DNA from: an uncultured Pelagibacteraceae bacterium
GTDB taxonomy: Bacteria > Pseudomonadota > Alphaproteobacteria > Pelagibacterales > Pelagibacteraceae
NCBI GenBank assembly: GCA_902531175.1
Contig: CACADE010000002.1
Span: 186,001-250,000, forward strand
Direction of reading: 5' to 3'
DNA length: 64,000 nucleotides
In this document: positions 10,188-20,750 of the stretch, piece after piece
Position numbering within the stretch: position 1 is the first letter of the stretch
Layout of the letters: each line of letters starts with the position of its first letter
The notes under the pieces: model-generated
Told to the model about the DNA's origin: nothing
The model's database searches: none
The model's input: only the letters and a program-made list of their open reading frames with translations
Translations under genes and position numbers: made by a program

Positions 10188-10579
10188 TTTCTTAATTTTT
10201 TTGAAATTTTATCAAGTAAAGCATTCAGATATTTTGTTTGTGATAAATCAATAAAGAAATTAGAGGCATTAAGGTATTCTTTAATAATTATTTTTGAAGA
10301 TATTTTTGGTTTATACATTAATTCAAAAATTGCACTTTTAATTATCACTTGAAAAACTTTATCCAGATTTGTCATTTTTAAATCATCATTTAAATGATTT
10401 GTAATTTCTTCGTGAATTACATCATCTCTTTCAATTGTTCCATTGACTACATCTTTTATAAATTTTTTGAACCGATGTTTTGGAAAATTTAATTCTACTT
10501 CATTGTTATAATATTTGCTGTAAAGCTTTTGTATTATAATAACTCTTGGGTTATTTTTTTTACTAAAATGAAGTGACAT
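10184..10579 (-). CDS. nusB: transcription antitermination factor NusB
   Basis: Size and SAIFELMYKPKISSKIIIKEYLNASNFFID motif; ribH-nusB-thiL synteny. Confidence 0.85.
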   Translation of the reverse strand: MSLHFSKKNNPRVIIIQKLYSKYYNNEVELNFPKHRFKKFIKDVVNGTIERDDVIHEEITNHLNDDLKMTNLDKVFQVIIKSAIFELMYKPKISSKIIIKEYLNASNFFIDLSQTKYLNALLDKISKKLRN

Positions 10580-10580
10580 A

Positions 10581-10967
10581 CTATAACGATAATATTATTT
10601 TTACTGCGTTGGCAGCCTCTCTACCCTTTTTGCCACGAGCTATGGCTTGGTTTTTATTTAAACAAGTAATTATTCCATTACCAACAGGTTTTTTTGACTG
10701 CACAGATATATTCATAATCGCATCAGTAGTTGATTTAGATATAAAATCAAAATGAGGAGTTTGACCTTTAATTACACATCCAAGTGCTACAAAACCATCA
10801 TATTTTTTTAAATTTTTAGAGATAATTACGGGTATCTCAAATACACCCGGAACAGAAATTATATTAATCTTTGCAAAATTCTTTAATTCTTTCTTAGCAC
10901 TTTTAAGAAGATTGGTTGAGATATCTTTATAGTAGTTTGCTTGTATAATTAATACTTTATTTTTCAT
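10581..10967 (-). CDS. ribH: 6,7-dimethyl-8-ribityllumazine synthase
   Basis: SVPGVFEIPV, GCVIKGQTPHFDFIS, ARGKKGREAANAV. Confidence 0.95.
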   Translation of the reverse strand: MKNKVLIIQANYYKDISTNLLKSAKKELKNFAKINIISVPGVFEIPVIISKNLKKYDGFVALGCVIKGQTPHFDFISKSTTDAIMNISVQSKKPVGNGIITCLNKNQAIARGKKGREAANAVKIILSL

Positions 10968-12067
10968 TTTATTATTTCTTGTTTAATAATCTTGATACCA
11001 TAACCATCCAACCCAACAACCTTTTTTAGAGTTCTAGTAACTAATATCATTTTCTTTATTTTTAATGATTTAATTATTTGAGCTCCAATACCATAACTTT
11101 TAATTAATTGATCCTTTTCCTTGGTTTTAGACTTTTTATTTTTAAATTCTTTAAGTGTTTGAGTAACAGATTTTAAATTTGGATCTCTTATAAAAATCAT
11201 AACGCAATTGCTGTATTTTTTAAAATATTTTAAAGTTTTTTCAAATGAGTTAGGAATTTTTTGATTAATTAGATAATTTTGAACTACATTGGATGAAATA
11301 ACTCTAACTCTTGGTGATTTACTTTTATTAACTTTACCCTTAACTAATGCAAAATGCTCAGAACCATCAATTGAGTTCTCAAAAACATATATTCTGAATT
11401 TTTGATTATTTAAATTAATTGTAGATTTTTTTTTTAATTTAATAAGATTTTCTTTTCTTAGTCTGTATGAAATTAAGTCTTCAATTTTTGCAATATGAAG
11501 TTTATGTTTACTTGCAAATTTTAATAAGTCATCGCCTTTTGCCATAGAACCATCTTCATTCATAATCTCACATATTACAGCAGCTGGAATTTTGTTACCA
11601 AGTCTAGCTATGTCGACAGATGCCTCTGTATGACCGGCTCTAACTAGCACTCCTCCTTCTCGAGAAATAATTGGAAATACGTGACCAGGAGAAACTATTT
11701 CTTTTTTTAATACATTTTTTTTTGTAGCAACTTTTATTGTTCGTGATCGGTCTTTGGCTGAAATACCTGTAGTTATACCCGTCTTAGCCTCTATTGAAAT
11801 GGTAAAAGCTGTTTGATTTCTCGATTGATTAACGGGAGCCATAAATGTTAGCCCAAGTTTATTTGCTTGATTTTTATTTAGTGTTAGACAAATTAAACCT
11901 CTGCCATTTTTTGCCATAAAGTTAATTTTTTTAGAATTAACATCACTGGCATTAAATACTAAATCCCCCTCATTTTCTCGATTTTCATCGTCAACAAGAA
12001 TATACATTCCTCCTCTTTTTGAGATAGAAATAATCTTTTCTATTGGGCTAAATTTATTTTTTATCAT
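10964..12067 (-). CDS. ribBA: 3,4-dihydroxy-2-butanone-4-phosphate synthase fused to a degenerate GTP cyclohydrolase II domain
   Basis: DDENRENEGDLV, GRGLICLTL, RAGHTEASVDIARL; C-terminal half lacks the GCHII zinc-cysteine signature. Confidence 0.92.
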   Translation of the reverse strand: MIKNKFSPIEKIISISKRGGMYILVDDENRENEGDLVFNASDVNSKKINFMAKNGRGLICLTLNKNQANKLGLTFMAPVNQSRNQTAFTISIEAKTGITTGISAKDRSRTIKVATKKNVLKKEIVSPGHVFPIISREGGVLVRAGHTEASVDIARLGNKIPAAVICEIMNEDGSMAKGDDLLKFASKHKLHIAKIEDLISYRLRKENLIKLKKKSTINLNNQKFRIYVFENSIDGSEHFALVKGKVNKSKSPRVRVISSNVVQNYLINQKIPNSFEKTLKYFKKYSNCVMIFIRDPNLKSVTQTLKEFKNKKSKTKEKDQLIKSYGIGAQIIKSLKIKKMILVTRTLKKVVGLDGYGIKIIKQEIIK

Positions 12068-12647
12068 TAATAAATTTTTTTACATATTTAGATAAAATAT
12101 CAATTTCAATATTAACTAAATCATTTTTTTTGATGTTTGCTAAATTTGTAAGTTTTAATGTATGTGGAATAACCCAAATTTCAAATTTGTACTTCTTTAT
12201 CTTGGCTATGGTTAAAGATACACCATTTATCAAGATTGATGCTTTCTCAACTAAAAATTTATAAAATTTTTTATCAATACTAAATTCGTAAATTGTAGAT
12301 TTATCTACATTTGTTAAATTTGTAACTTTGCTTACAGTATCAACATGACCTTGACAAATATGACCTGAAATATTTTGTCCATACTTTAAAGGTAGTTCTA
12401 AATTAACATAATCACCAACATTAGATTTCTTAAATTTTGATTTTCTAATAGTTTCATTTGATAAATAAAATTCAGATATACCTTTTTTATATGATATTAA
12501 TGTTAGGCAGACACCATCACAGGAAATAGATATTCCTAATTGCTTATTAGTTAATTTTAATTTTGACTTGATAAAAACGTTTATTCCTTTAGCTCTTTTG
12601 GTAATATTTGTAATTTTACCTTTATTAAAAATTATTCCATTAAACAT
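12054..12647 (-). CDS. ribE: riboflavin synthase alpha subunit
   Basis: MFNGII start, ISCDGVCLTL, GHICQGHVDTVS, LINGVSLTIA. Confidence 0.94.
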   Translation of the reverse strand: MFNGIIFNKGKITNITKRAKGINVFIKSKLKLTNKQLGISISCDGVCLTLISYKKGISEFYLSNETIRKSKFKKSNVGDYVNLELPLKYGQNISGHICQGHVDTVSKVTNLTNVDKSTIYEFSIDKKFYKFLVEKASILINGVSLTIAKIKKYKFEIWVIPHTLKLTNLANIKKNDLVNIEIDILSKYVKKFINDKK

Positions 12648-13742
12648 TTACTGATACCTAAAAAGTTTTTCTTTATCTAAAAAAGTATTAATTTGTGATC
12701 TTTTTTTAAATTTTTTAGACAATAAATCAATAAAAGAATTCAAAGCAACTGAATTTTTTAAATTAATTTTATTATCAGCTTTGAATAAATAGAAATCATT
12801 TATTAAATTGTTGTTTAAAAAAGATTTTAAAAGATTTGGGCCCGACTCAAGTAATAAATTTGCATAACCTAATGAGTATATTTTTTTTAAAATAGCATTT
12901 ACATCAAAACTATTATTTTCTAATTTCATAAAAATAAGTTTTGCATTTTTATTCTTAAATTTATTAATAATATTTTTATCTTTTTTATTATGAAAAATAT
13001 AAATTTTATTTGAGCTAGGTTTTAAAACTTTGGAATTTATTTTAGTCTTTAAATCTTTATCAATAATAAATTTTACTGGTGAAAACTTTTCTAAACCTTG
13101 AATTCTACAATTTAAATTAGGATTGTCAGAGTTAATAGTTTTATAAGATGTTAAAATTGCTTGATTTCTATATCTTAATAAATGAGACACTTTATGAGAA
13201 TGTTCATTAGTAATTTTTTTTTTAAATAAATAAATTCTATTATTCTTAGAAACAGCTAATTTTCCAGTAACATATGGAATATCATTAAATTTTGAGAATT
13301 TATAATCTTTGTAAAATTGATTTGCCTCATTTTTAATTAAACCAATTTTAGCCAAAATATTGTTTTTTTTTAAAATACTTTTTGTTTTTTTTGCTGTTCG
13401 TTTATCAAAATCTTCAATGGAATAATTTACTAATTTAATCTTTTTTTTTATAATAATATTTGTGCAAGGTGGTGTTTTTCCGTAATGGATACAGGGTTCT
13501 AATGTTACATACATAATTGAATTTTTGAAATTTATTTTATTATTTTTTAAGGCTACTGCTTCAGCATGAGGTCTACCATTAATATTTGTCTTTCCGTAAG
13601 AAATGATTTCATCTTTATGTGTTACTACACATCCAACCGATGGATTTAGTCCTGTTAACCCTTTATTTTGATTGGCAAGTTCTAGTGCCAATCTCATGAA
13701 TGCTTTATTTTTTTCTGATGATTTATCTTTTCTTAAAGACAT
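12648..13742 (-). CDS. ribD: bifunctional riboflavin deaminase/reductase RibD
   Basis: HAEAVAL and [11 protein letters not shown] zinc motifs. ORF is open from 13805, but the Met at 13742 ([23 protein letters not shown]) gives the more likely start. Confidence 0.9.
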   Translation of the reverse strand: MSLRKDKSSEKNKAFMRLALELANQNKGLTGLNPSVGCVVTHKDEIISYGKTNINGRPHAEAVALKNNKINFKNSIMYVTLEPCIHYGKTPPCTNIIIKKKIKLVNYSIEDFDKRTAKKTKSILKKNNILAKIGLIKNEANQFYKDYKFSKFNDIPYVTGKLAVSKNNRIYLFKKKITNEHSHKVSHLLRYRNQAILTSYKTINSDNPNLNCRIQGLEKFSPVKFIIDKDLKTKINSKVLKPSSNKIYIFHNKKDKNIINKFKNKNAKLIFMKLENNSFDVNAILKKIYSLGYANLLLESGPNLLKSFLNNNLINDFYLFKADNKINLKNSVALNSFIDLLSKKFKKRSQINTFLDKEKLFRYQ

Positions 13743-14181
13743 CGATTTTATCAACAAATTGAACGAAGTCTTTTTCTTCTCTAAAATTTCTATATACTGA
13801 TGCAAATCTTACATAAGCTACTGGGTCCAATTCTTTTAATCCTTCCATTACCATTGTACCGATTGTGTTTGAAGAAATTTCACTCTGACCTAGTTCCTCT
13901 AAAGACCTTGATATTTTAGATATAAACTTTTCTGCTGTCTCTGTATCTATTGGTCTTTTTTTGAGTGCTACATATATTGATTTTGATAATTTTTCTCTAT
14001 CAAAAGTAGATTTTCTACCATTTTTTTTTACTACAGTTAATTCTCTGAATTGTACTCTTTCAAAAGTAGTAAATCTTTGTCCACAAATACACAATCTTCT
14101 TCTTCTAATAGCTGTTCCGTCTTCGGTGGGTCTGGAGTCTACAACTGAAGTTTCTCCCTTTTTACATATAGGACAAATCAT
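13723..14181 (-). CDS. nrdR: transcriptional repressor NrdR
   Basis: [44 protein letters not shown]. Confidence 0.97.
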   Translation of the reverse strand: MICPICKKGETSVVDSRPTEDGTAIRRRRLCICGQRFTTFERVQFRELTVVKKNGRKSTFDREKLSKSIYVALKKRPIDTETAEKFISKISRSLEELGQSEISSNTIGTMVMEGLKELDPVAYVRFASVYRNFREEKDFVQFVDKIDVFKKR

Positions 14182-14187
14182 AATTCA

Positions 14188-15498
14188 TTATCCCAAATTT
14201 TTATAAATTGGGAAATTTGAACATAAATCAACAACTTCTTTTCTTACTTCGTCTTCTATTTTTGAATTATCGTCAGGGTTTGATGACAAACCTTTAATTA
14301 CTTTAGTAATTAGTTCACCAACAATTTTAAATTCATTTAAACCAAAACCTCTAGTAGTTGCGGCCTGAGAACCTAGTCTTATACCAGAAGTTACCATAGG
14401 ACTTTCTGTATCGAAAGGAATTCCATTTTTATTACATGTTATATTGGCTCTAGATAAGCTTTCAGCTGCAGCATTACCCTTGACACCAAAGGGTCTTAAA
14501 TCTACCAACATTAAATGAGTATCAGTTCCTCCAGAATAAATCTTAAACCCATTTATTTTTAATGTTTCTGCGAGAATTTTTGCATTAGCTAAAACATTAG
14601 ATATATATTCTTTGAAAGAAGGTTCTAATGCTTCTTTAAATCCAACTGCTTTTGCTGCTATTATATGCATCAGAGGACCACCCTGATAACCAGGAAACAC
14701 AGCTGTATTAATTTTTTTATAAATATCTTCGTGATTTGTTAAAATAATTCCACCTCTGGCACTTCTAAAAACTTTATGAGTTGTAGATGTAACGACATGA
14801 GCATGATCAACTGGATTTGGATAACCTTTACCAGCAACAAGACCTGAAAAGTGAGCCATATCTACCATGAAGAATGCTCCAACCTTATCTGCAATTTCTC
14901 TGAATCTTTTAAAATCAATCACCCTAGAATATGCACTACCTCCAGCAATTATAAGTTTAGGTTTATTTTCAATCGCTAATCTTTCAACTTCGTCATAATC
15001 GATTAATTCAGATGTTTTATCCACATCGTAACTTATTGCATTAAACCATTTGCCTGACATTGCAATTTTAAGTCCATGAGTAATATGGCCTCCAGAATTT
15101 AAACTCATTCCCATAAATGTGTCACCTGGCTTTAATAACGCTAAAAAAACCGCTCCATTAGCCTGCGCACCAGAATGAGGTTGTGAATTTGCAAATTTAC
15201 AATTAAAGAGTTTTTTTAATCTATCATTGGCAAGTGTTTCAGCAACATCAACATGTTCACAACCGTTATAATATCTTTTACCTGGGTAACCTTCGGCATA
15301 CTTATTTGTTAGTACAGAACCTTGTGCCTCTAAAACAGCTTGTGAGACAATGTTTTCTGATGCGATTAATTCTATATGATTTTGTTGTCTGATTAATTCT
15401 TTATTTACTGCATTAAATATTTCTGGATCTGCCTCAGACAATTTTTTTTCAAAAAAATTTTCATATTGAGTATTTAAATATTTTTTTTCACTAGACAT
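14188..15498 (-). CDS. glyA: serine hydroxymethyltransferase
   Basis: [62 protein letters not shown]. Confidence 0.97.
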   Translation of the reverse strand: MSSEKKYLNTQYENFFEKKLSEADPEIFNAVNKELIRQQNHIELIASENIVSQAVLEAQGSVLTNKYAEGYPGKRYYNGCEHVDVAETLANDRLKKLFNCKFANSQPHSGAQANGAVFLALLKPGDTFMGMSLNSGGHITHGLKIAMSGKWFNAISYDVDKTSELIDYDEVERLAIENKPKLIIAGGSAYSRVIDFKRFREIADKVGAFFMVDMAHFSGLVAGKGYPNPVDHAHVVTSTTHKVFRSARGGIILTNHEDIYKKINTAVFPGYQGGPLMHIIAAKAVGFKEALEPSFKEYISNVLANAKILAETLKINGFKIYSGGTDTHLMLVDLRPFGVKGNAAAESLSRANITCNKNGIPFDTESPMVTSGIRLGSQAATTRGFGLNEFKIVGELITKVIKGLSSNPDDNSKIEDEVRKEVVDLCSNFPIYKNLG

Positions 15499-15506
15499 TT
15501 ATTTTA

Positions 15507-15932
15507 CTATATTTTTTTAATTCTTTTTATATGTCTACCGCCTTCAAACTCGGTTTTTAGAAAGCTTTCAACACATTTAAAGGCAACTGTTTTTTTAATA
15601 AGCCTTTCTCCTAATGTTATAACATTTGCATCATTATGCAATCGCGATAATTTGGCATTTTTTACTGAATAACATAAAGCTGCACGTATTCCCTTATTTT
15701 TGTTTGCAGCAATAGACATTCCTACTCCTGAACCACAAACAAGTATTCCTACATGATTCTTATTTTTGGCCACTTGTTTACAAAGTTTGTGAGCAAAATC
15801 AGGGTAATCAACGGACTTCTTGTTTTGTTTTGGTCCCAAATCTTTTATTGGATAATTTTTATTAAAGTATTTTAGAATATTTTTTTTTAAATTAAAACCA
15901 CCATGATCTGAAGCAATAAAAATTTTTTTCAA
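15507..15932 (-). CDS. rpiB: ribose-5-phosphate isomerase B
   Basis: ASDHGGFNLK, GILVCGSGVGMSIAANK. Confidence 0.95.
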   Translation of the reverse strand: MKKIFIASDHGGFNLKKNILKYFNKNYPIKDLGPKQNKKSVDYPDFAHKLCKQVAKNKNHVGILVCGSGVGMSIAANKNKGIRAALCYSVKNAKLSRLHNDANVITLGERLIKKTVAFKCVESFLKTEFEGGRHIKRIKKI

Positions 15933-15933
15933 T

Positions 15934-16524
15934 TTAATTAAATTTGTAATTTAAAACACAAGCAACAAGGTGAACTCTATTTTCTTCACCCCCATTAAAT
16001 GCATTGTGATATTTGGTATTATTAGTAATCCAAACAGAGCCATCTGCTGGCATGTGTTTTGCAACATTATCAACGACCATTATTGCTCCAGGATTTGTAT
16101 AAATAGGTATATGAAGCCTTGGCTCAGGATCTCTATGCCAACTCAATGTTGATCTTGGCTCTTTAAGAAGAAGTCTCATCCTACCTAATTTATACTTTTT
16201 TGTTAATTGGTCATAAACTTCTTTGAAATAAGTATTTTTAAAGTCGTCAACAAATTCTGTATATTTATGTTCATCAATTTTACTTTCCCTCTGTACCTCA
16301 ACACCTGTACTATCTGGTTTTGTCCAATAAATGCCTCTTACATTATTTCCTTTAACAGAATCTGGATCACCTGGAATTTGATTTAGAGGTATACCGGCGA
16401 AGTGAGGTATTCCAAGACTTGTATCAAAACCTTTTATTTTTAATACTTCATCACAAGCTTTTTTTAATTTTATGATATCAAATTTTACATCTTGTTTTTG
16501 AAAATCATTGAATAATTGTGACAT
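15934..16524 (-). CDS. aspartyl/asparaginyl beta-hydroxylase-like 2-oxoglutarate oxygenase
   Basis: LSWHRDPEPRLHIPIYTNPGAIM..HNAFNGGEENRVHLV: HxD, distal His and Arg typical of the double-stranded beta-helix fold. Confidence 0.78.
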   Translation of the reverse strand: MSQLFNDFQKQDVKFDIIKLKKACDEVLKIKGFDTSLGIPHFAGIPLNQIPGDPDSVKGNNVRGIYWTKPDSTGVEVQRESKIDEHKYTEFVDDFKNTYFKEVYDQLTKKYKLGRMRLLLKEPRSTLSWHRDPEPRLHIPIYTNPGAIMVVDNVAKHMPADGSVWITNNTKYHNAFNGGEENRVHLVACVLNYKFN

Positions 16525-16548
16525 CGGTGCTCTACTATCTTATAGACT

Positions 16549-16579
16549 ATTATATTAAATATTACTATTGTCGCATCAA
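16549..16579 (-). promoter_or_regulatory. possible sigma70-type promoter for the 2OG oxygenase-rpiB-glyA-nrdR-rib operon
   Basis: Reverse strand TTGATG (16579..16574) and TATAAT (16554..16549) with a 19-nt spacer, just upstream of 16524; long spacer and AT-rich background make this weak. Confidence 0.3.
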
Positions 16580-16588
16580 AAAAATTAA

Positions 16589-17581
16589 TTGATAATGATT
16601 ATCACAGGTAGCTATCCTAATTTAAGATTAAGAAGATCAAGAAAATTCAGTTGGTCTAGAAGATTGGTTCAAGATAATGATCTATCTTACAATGATTTTA
16701 TTTTACCTATTTTTCTTACTGAAGGAAAAGCAAAAAAAGTTCCCATTAATTCAATGCCAAATGTTTTTAGGTACTCTATTGATAAATTAAAAAGTATAAT
16801 TGATAAAGCATTAAAATTGGGAATACCAATGGTAGCTTTATTTCCTTATACAAATCCAAAAAAAAAAGATGAATATGGAAATGAAGCATTAAATGAAAAT
16901 AATTTAGTTTGCCAAGCAATACAATTAATTAAAAAAAATTATAAGAACGAAATTGGAATAATGTGTGATGTTGCATTAGATCCGTATACAATACATGGTC
17001 ATGATGGAATAATTAGAAAAAATGAAATTTTAAATGATGAAACGTTAGAAATCTTAATTAAACAATCAATATTGCAGGCAAAAATGGGTTGCGATGTGAT
17101 TGCCCCATCAGATATGATGGATGGTAGAGTTTTAAAAATTCGTAAAGCTTTAGATAAAAATAATCTTAAAGATGTTCAAATTCTATCTTATGCAGTTAAA
17201 TATGCATCAAGTTTTTATGGCCCATTCAGAAATGCTGTTGGTTCAAAAAATCTTCTAAAAGGAGACAAAAAAACTTATCAAATGGATTTTAAAAACAATT
17301 ATGAATCATTAAGAGAAGTGGCATTAGATATAAAAGAAGGGGCAGATATGATTATAGTAAAACCAGGAATGCCTTATCTTGACATAATTAGGGAAGTTAA
17401 AAATAATTTTAAAATTCCAGTTATCGCATATCAAGTATCAGGAGAATATAGTCTATTACAAAATGCAATTTCAAAAAAAATATTAGATAAAAAATCAATA
17501 TATGAGAGCTTAGTTTCTTTTAAAAGAGCTGGTGCAAATGCAATTATAACATATTTTGCTGATCAAATAAAACTAGATTAA
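16589..17581 (+). CDS. hemB: delta-aminolevulinic acid dehydratase (porphobilinogen synthase)
   Basis: MCDVALDPYTIHGHDGII, KMGCDVIAPSDMMDGRV, IIVKPGMPYLD. Confidence 0.96.
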   Translation: MIMIITGSYPNLRLRRSRKFSWSRRLVQDNDLSYNDFILPIFLTEGKAKKVPINSMPNVFRYSIDKLKSIIDKALKLGIPMVALFPYTNPKKKDEYGNEALNENNLVCQAIQLIKKNYKNEIGIMCDVALDPYTIHGHDGIIRKNEILNDETLEILIKQSILQAKMGCDVIAPSDMMDGRVLKIRKALDKNNLKDVQILSYAVKYASSFYGPFRNAVGSKNLLKGDKKTYQMDFKNNYESLREVALDIKEGADMIIVKPGMPYLDIIREVKNNFKIPVIAYQVSGEYSLLQNAISKKILDKKSIYESLVSFKRAGANAIITYFADQIKLD

Positions 17582-18253
17582 TTTTAAAGAATTTTGAAAA
17601 TTAAATCTTGTTTTGGGAAAATTAAGATTGTTCGGTTTAACTATTGTTTTATCTAAAAAATCTCCAACAATTTTTAAAGCATCAAAACTATCTTCAAAGC
17701 TTATATCTGCTTCATTTTTATTTACTAAAAAATTTGGTATAATTTTGTCAGAATTTTTTAATTTATAATTAATTTTATTACCTTCGGAAACTTCTTCTAC
17801 ATAATCATTAAAATCTATGTCATAGCCAATTAATTTATAAAAGTTTAATTCCCAATTTACAAATTTTGAAAGCCAATAATCATCTTTTAATATCTCAAAA
17901 TATTTATCTATTAATAAAAAAATCTCACTATTTATTTCATTCTCTACTGTTAAAATTCTAATCAAATTCATTGTATAAATAATACAAAGGAGTTTTTGCT
18001 TATCTTCTAAAAAATATGGAGTTTTAAATTCATCAATTTCAATTTTTAAAGAACCAATTTTAGATTGCGATTTTGAATTATAATTTATATGCAATTTATT
18101 ACCTTCGAATAAATAATTTTTTATTTTTTTTGAGGTTCCTCCAAAAATAATTCCTGAAATTTTTCCATGATTTTCAGTATAAAATTCTGAGATTACAGAA
18201 TTTTCGTTATATTTATTTTTTGAAAGTAAGTAACCTTTATCTTGCCAATTCAT
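17573..18253 (-). CDS. recO: DNA repair protein RecO
   Basis: MNWQDKGYLLSKNKYNENSVISEFYTENHGKISGIIFGGTSKK. Confidence 0.88.
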   Translation of the reverse strand: MNWQDKGYLLSKNKYNENSVISEFYTENHGKISGIIFGGTSKKIKNYLFEGNKLHINYNSKSQSKIGSLKIEIDEFKTPYFLEDKQKLLCIIYTMNLIRILTVENEINSEIFLLIDKYFEILKDDYWLSKFVNWELNFYKLIGYDIDFNDYVEEVSEGNKINYKLKNSDKIIPNFLVNKNEADISFEDSFDALKIVGDFLDKTIVKPNNLNFPKTRFNFQNSLKLI

Positions 18254-18915
18254 TACATTTTAATAGTTTCTATAAGCTTCATAGCGGCAGCTTGTTCAGC
18301 ATTTTTTTTTGAACTACCATCAGCGATAACTGTTTTGCTATCCTTAATTTTTACACTAATTTTAAAATTCGGTTTATGTCTTGGTCCTGTATTAGAAATA
18401 AGTTTATATATTGGCAATGTTTTAAATTTCTTTAATGAATATTCTTGTAATCTTGTTTTTGAATCGATTACTGTAACATCTGATAAGTTTAAATAATTTT
18501 TCCAATAATTTAATATAAATTTTGATGAGAACTCAAAACCTTTATCTATATAAATTGCTCCTATCAAAGATTCACAACAGTCAGATATAATTTTTTTTTC
18601 AATATTGACTTTTTTTTTCTTTTCTGTGTTTCCTGTTAAAATATAATTATCCAACTCTAATTCCTTACCAATTTCAAAACACTTATTTTTATTAACTAAA
18701 TTTGCAAGTTTTTTGTCAATCATACCTACTTTTTCATTTGGATATAACTCTAAGAGTTTCTTTGATATAACAAACCCTAAAACTCTATCACCTAAAAATT
18801 CCAGCTTTTCATAATTATTTTTTGTATCGAAACTTTTATGTGTTAAAGCTTGCATCAATAGTTTATCATCTTTAAAGCTAATACCTATTTTCTTTTGTAG
18901 TTTGTTTAACTTCAT
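18253..18915 (-). CDS. rnc: ribonuclease III
   Basis: YEKLEFLGDRVLGFVISK, CCESLIGAIYIDKG, C-terminal dsRNA-binding domain. Confidence 0.96.
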   Translation of the reverse strand: MKLNKLQKKIGISFKDDKLLMQALTHKSFDTKNNYEKLEFLGDRVLGFVISKKLLELYPNEKVGMIDKKLANLVNKNKCFEIGKELELDNYILTGNTEKKKKVNIEKKIISDCCESLIGAIYIDKGFEFSSKFILNYWKNYLNLSDVTVIDSKTRLQEYSLKKFKTLPIYKLISNTGPRHKPNFKISVKIKDSKTVIADGSSKKNAEQAAAMKLIETIKM

Positions 18916-18919
18916 TTAT

Positions 18920-19648
18920 TTAAATTATTTTATTAAAAAATCTTTCAAATCGAACTATTTCATTCCATTTGAAAATGTTAAAGATACTTCCTTTCCTTGG
19001 ATTAGATGAAAAAAATAAAATTTGAGCTTTCCCAACTAAATTATTTTGATTGACATAACCAACTTCAGATAGAAATCTACTATCTTTAGAGCAATCCCTA
19101 TTGTCACCTAAGAAAAAAAAGTGATTTTCAGGAACAATGTATTTATCTGAATTAGAAAAAGTTATATCGGTTCTATATGCAGCTAAATAACTTTTTCCAT
19201 TAGGAAGTTTTTCCTCAAATATATTGACATTAATTTGGGATGATCCGCAATATAACTTATCATTTTTGCTTTTAATTGTTTTTAATATTTGATTAGAGTT
19301 TATATATAAATCACCATCAATAAACTGTATTGTATCTCCTGGTAAACCAATCAATCTTTTAATATAATCTGTACGATTATCAGCAGGTGTTTTAAAAACT
19401 ATAACATCTCCTCTTTTAGGTTTTTTATTTAATATACGTCCTTTAAAAATAGGAGGACTAAAAGGAAACGAATGTTTACTATATCCGTAAGAAAATTTTG
19501 TAACAAATAATCTGTCACCCACAAGCAAGTTAGTTTCCATTGATGATGATGGTATATAAAATGGCTGGATTAATATTGATCTTATAAATACTGCGATTAT
19601 TAATGCATAAAATAATGTTTTAGTATTATCAATTATGAAATTTTTCAT
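18920..19648 (-). CDS. lepB: signal peptidase I
   Basis: IPSSSMETNLLVGDRLFVTKFSYG, KRGDVIVFKTP, FFLGDNRDCSKDSR. Confidence 0.96.
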   Translation of the reverse strand: MKNFIIDNTKTLFYALIIAVFIRSILIQPFYIPSSSMETNLLVGDRLFVTKFSYGYSKHSFPFSPPIFKGRILNKKPKRGDVIVFKTPADNRTDYIKRLIGLPGDTIQFIDGDLYINSNQILKTIKSKNDKLYCGSSQINVNIFEEKLPNGKSYLAAYRTDITFSNSDKYIVPENHFFFLGDNRDCSKDSRFLSEVGYVNQNNLVGKAQILFFSSNPRKGSIFNIFKWNEIVRFERFFNKII

Positions 19649-20031
19649 TTTTTTCTATTCAAAATAACAAAAGCAATTGAGTGGTTTTTTTCATCTGAAA
19701 GTGAGAGATGTATATCGTAATTCTTTAATTCAAATTTTTTTTTTAATATATCTTTTATTTTCTTTGATATTTTAATTTTAGGAGATCCTTTCTTATTATT
19801 GTATATTTCAATATCATTAAAATTAATGTTATTTCTAAAGCCTGTGCCTATTGATTTAACGAAGGCTTCTTTAGCAGCATATCTTTTTGCAAAATAATTA
19901 GTTTTGTTTCTGTATTTTTTTGATTGATTAATTTCATTCGATGTAAATAGTCTTTTTTTAAAACCTTTAATTTTTAGGGATTTTTCTATTCTTTTATTAT
20001 CAATAATATCAACACCATTACCAATTATCAT
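19645..20031 (-). CDS. acpS: holo-[acyl-carrier-protein] synthase
   Basis: IIGNGVDIIDNKRIEKS, YFAKRYAAKEAFVKSIGTG. Confidence 0.95.
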   Translation of the reverse strand: MIIGNGVDIIDNKRIEKSLKIKGFKKRLFTSNEINQSKKYRNKTNYFAKRYAAKEAFVKSIGTGFRNNINFNDIEIYNNKKGSPKIKISKKIKDILKKKFELKNYDIHLSLSDEKNHSIAFVILNRKK

Positions 20032-20750
20032 TAGTTTAATATTTTTCTAAAATTAGTGATTACTTTTTTCAAACCAAACATGATGGACTCTCCTATTATA
20101 AAATGTCCAATATTAAATTCCTCTATAGATTTAATCTTTCTTAAAATTTTAGTTGATTTATAATCTAAGCCATGACCTGCATGAACTTCCATTCCTAGCT
20201 TTTTTGCTAACGCGGCACAATTTTTTATTTTTTTGAACTCGACTAAATAATTTTTGTTGTTTTTAACCTTTAAGGCAAATTTTCCTGTATGAAGTTCCAC
20301 ACATTTTGCATTTAATTCTTTTGATGAAAAAACATCTTTAGTATTTGGATTTATGAAAAGACTTGTTCTGATTTTTTTTGAATTTAATTTACTAATTACT
20401 TTTTTAATTATTTTTTTGTTTTTTGTGATATTTAAACCTCCTTCTGTGGTTATTTCATTTCTTTTTTCAGGAACTATGCAAACAAAATTCGGTTTATATT
20501 TTAATGCAATTTTAAGCATTTCATTGTTAGCAGCCATTTCTAAATTTATTGGTACTCTTTTAATTTTTGAAAATATAGCAACGTCTTCGTCTCGAATATG
20601 TCTACGATCTTCTCTTAAATGAATAGTAATAGAATTTGCTCCAAAATTCATAACTTGTGTTGCATATGAAATAGGATCAGGATGCCCCTCTCCTCTGGCG
20701 TTTCTTAATGTTGCAATATGATCCACGTTAACTCCCAGTCTAGATTTCAT
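20031..20750 (-). CDS. pdxJ: pyridoxine 5'-phosphate synthase
   Basis: LGVNVDHIATLRNARGEGHPDPI, TIHLREDRRHIRDEDV. Confidence 0.97.
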   Translation of the reverse strand: MKSRLGVNVDHIATLRNARGEGHPDPISYATQVMNFGANSITIHLREDRRHIRDEDVAIFSKIKRVPINLEMAANNEMLKIALKYKPNFVCIVPEKRNEITTEGGLNITKNKKIIKKVISKLNSKKIRTSLFINPNTKDVFSSKELNAKCVELHTGKFALKVKNNKNYLVEFKKIKNCAALAKKLGMEVHAGHGLDYKSTKILRKIKSIEEFNIGHFIIGESIMFGLKKVITNFRKILN

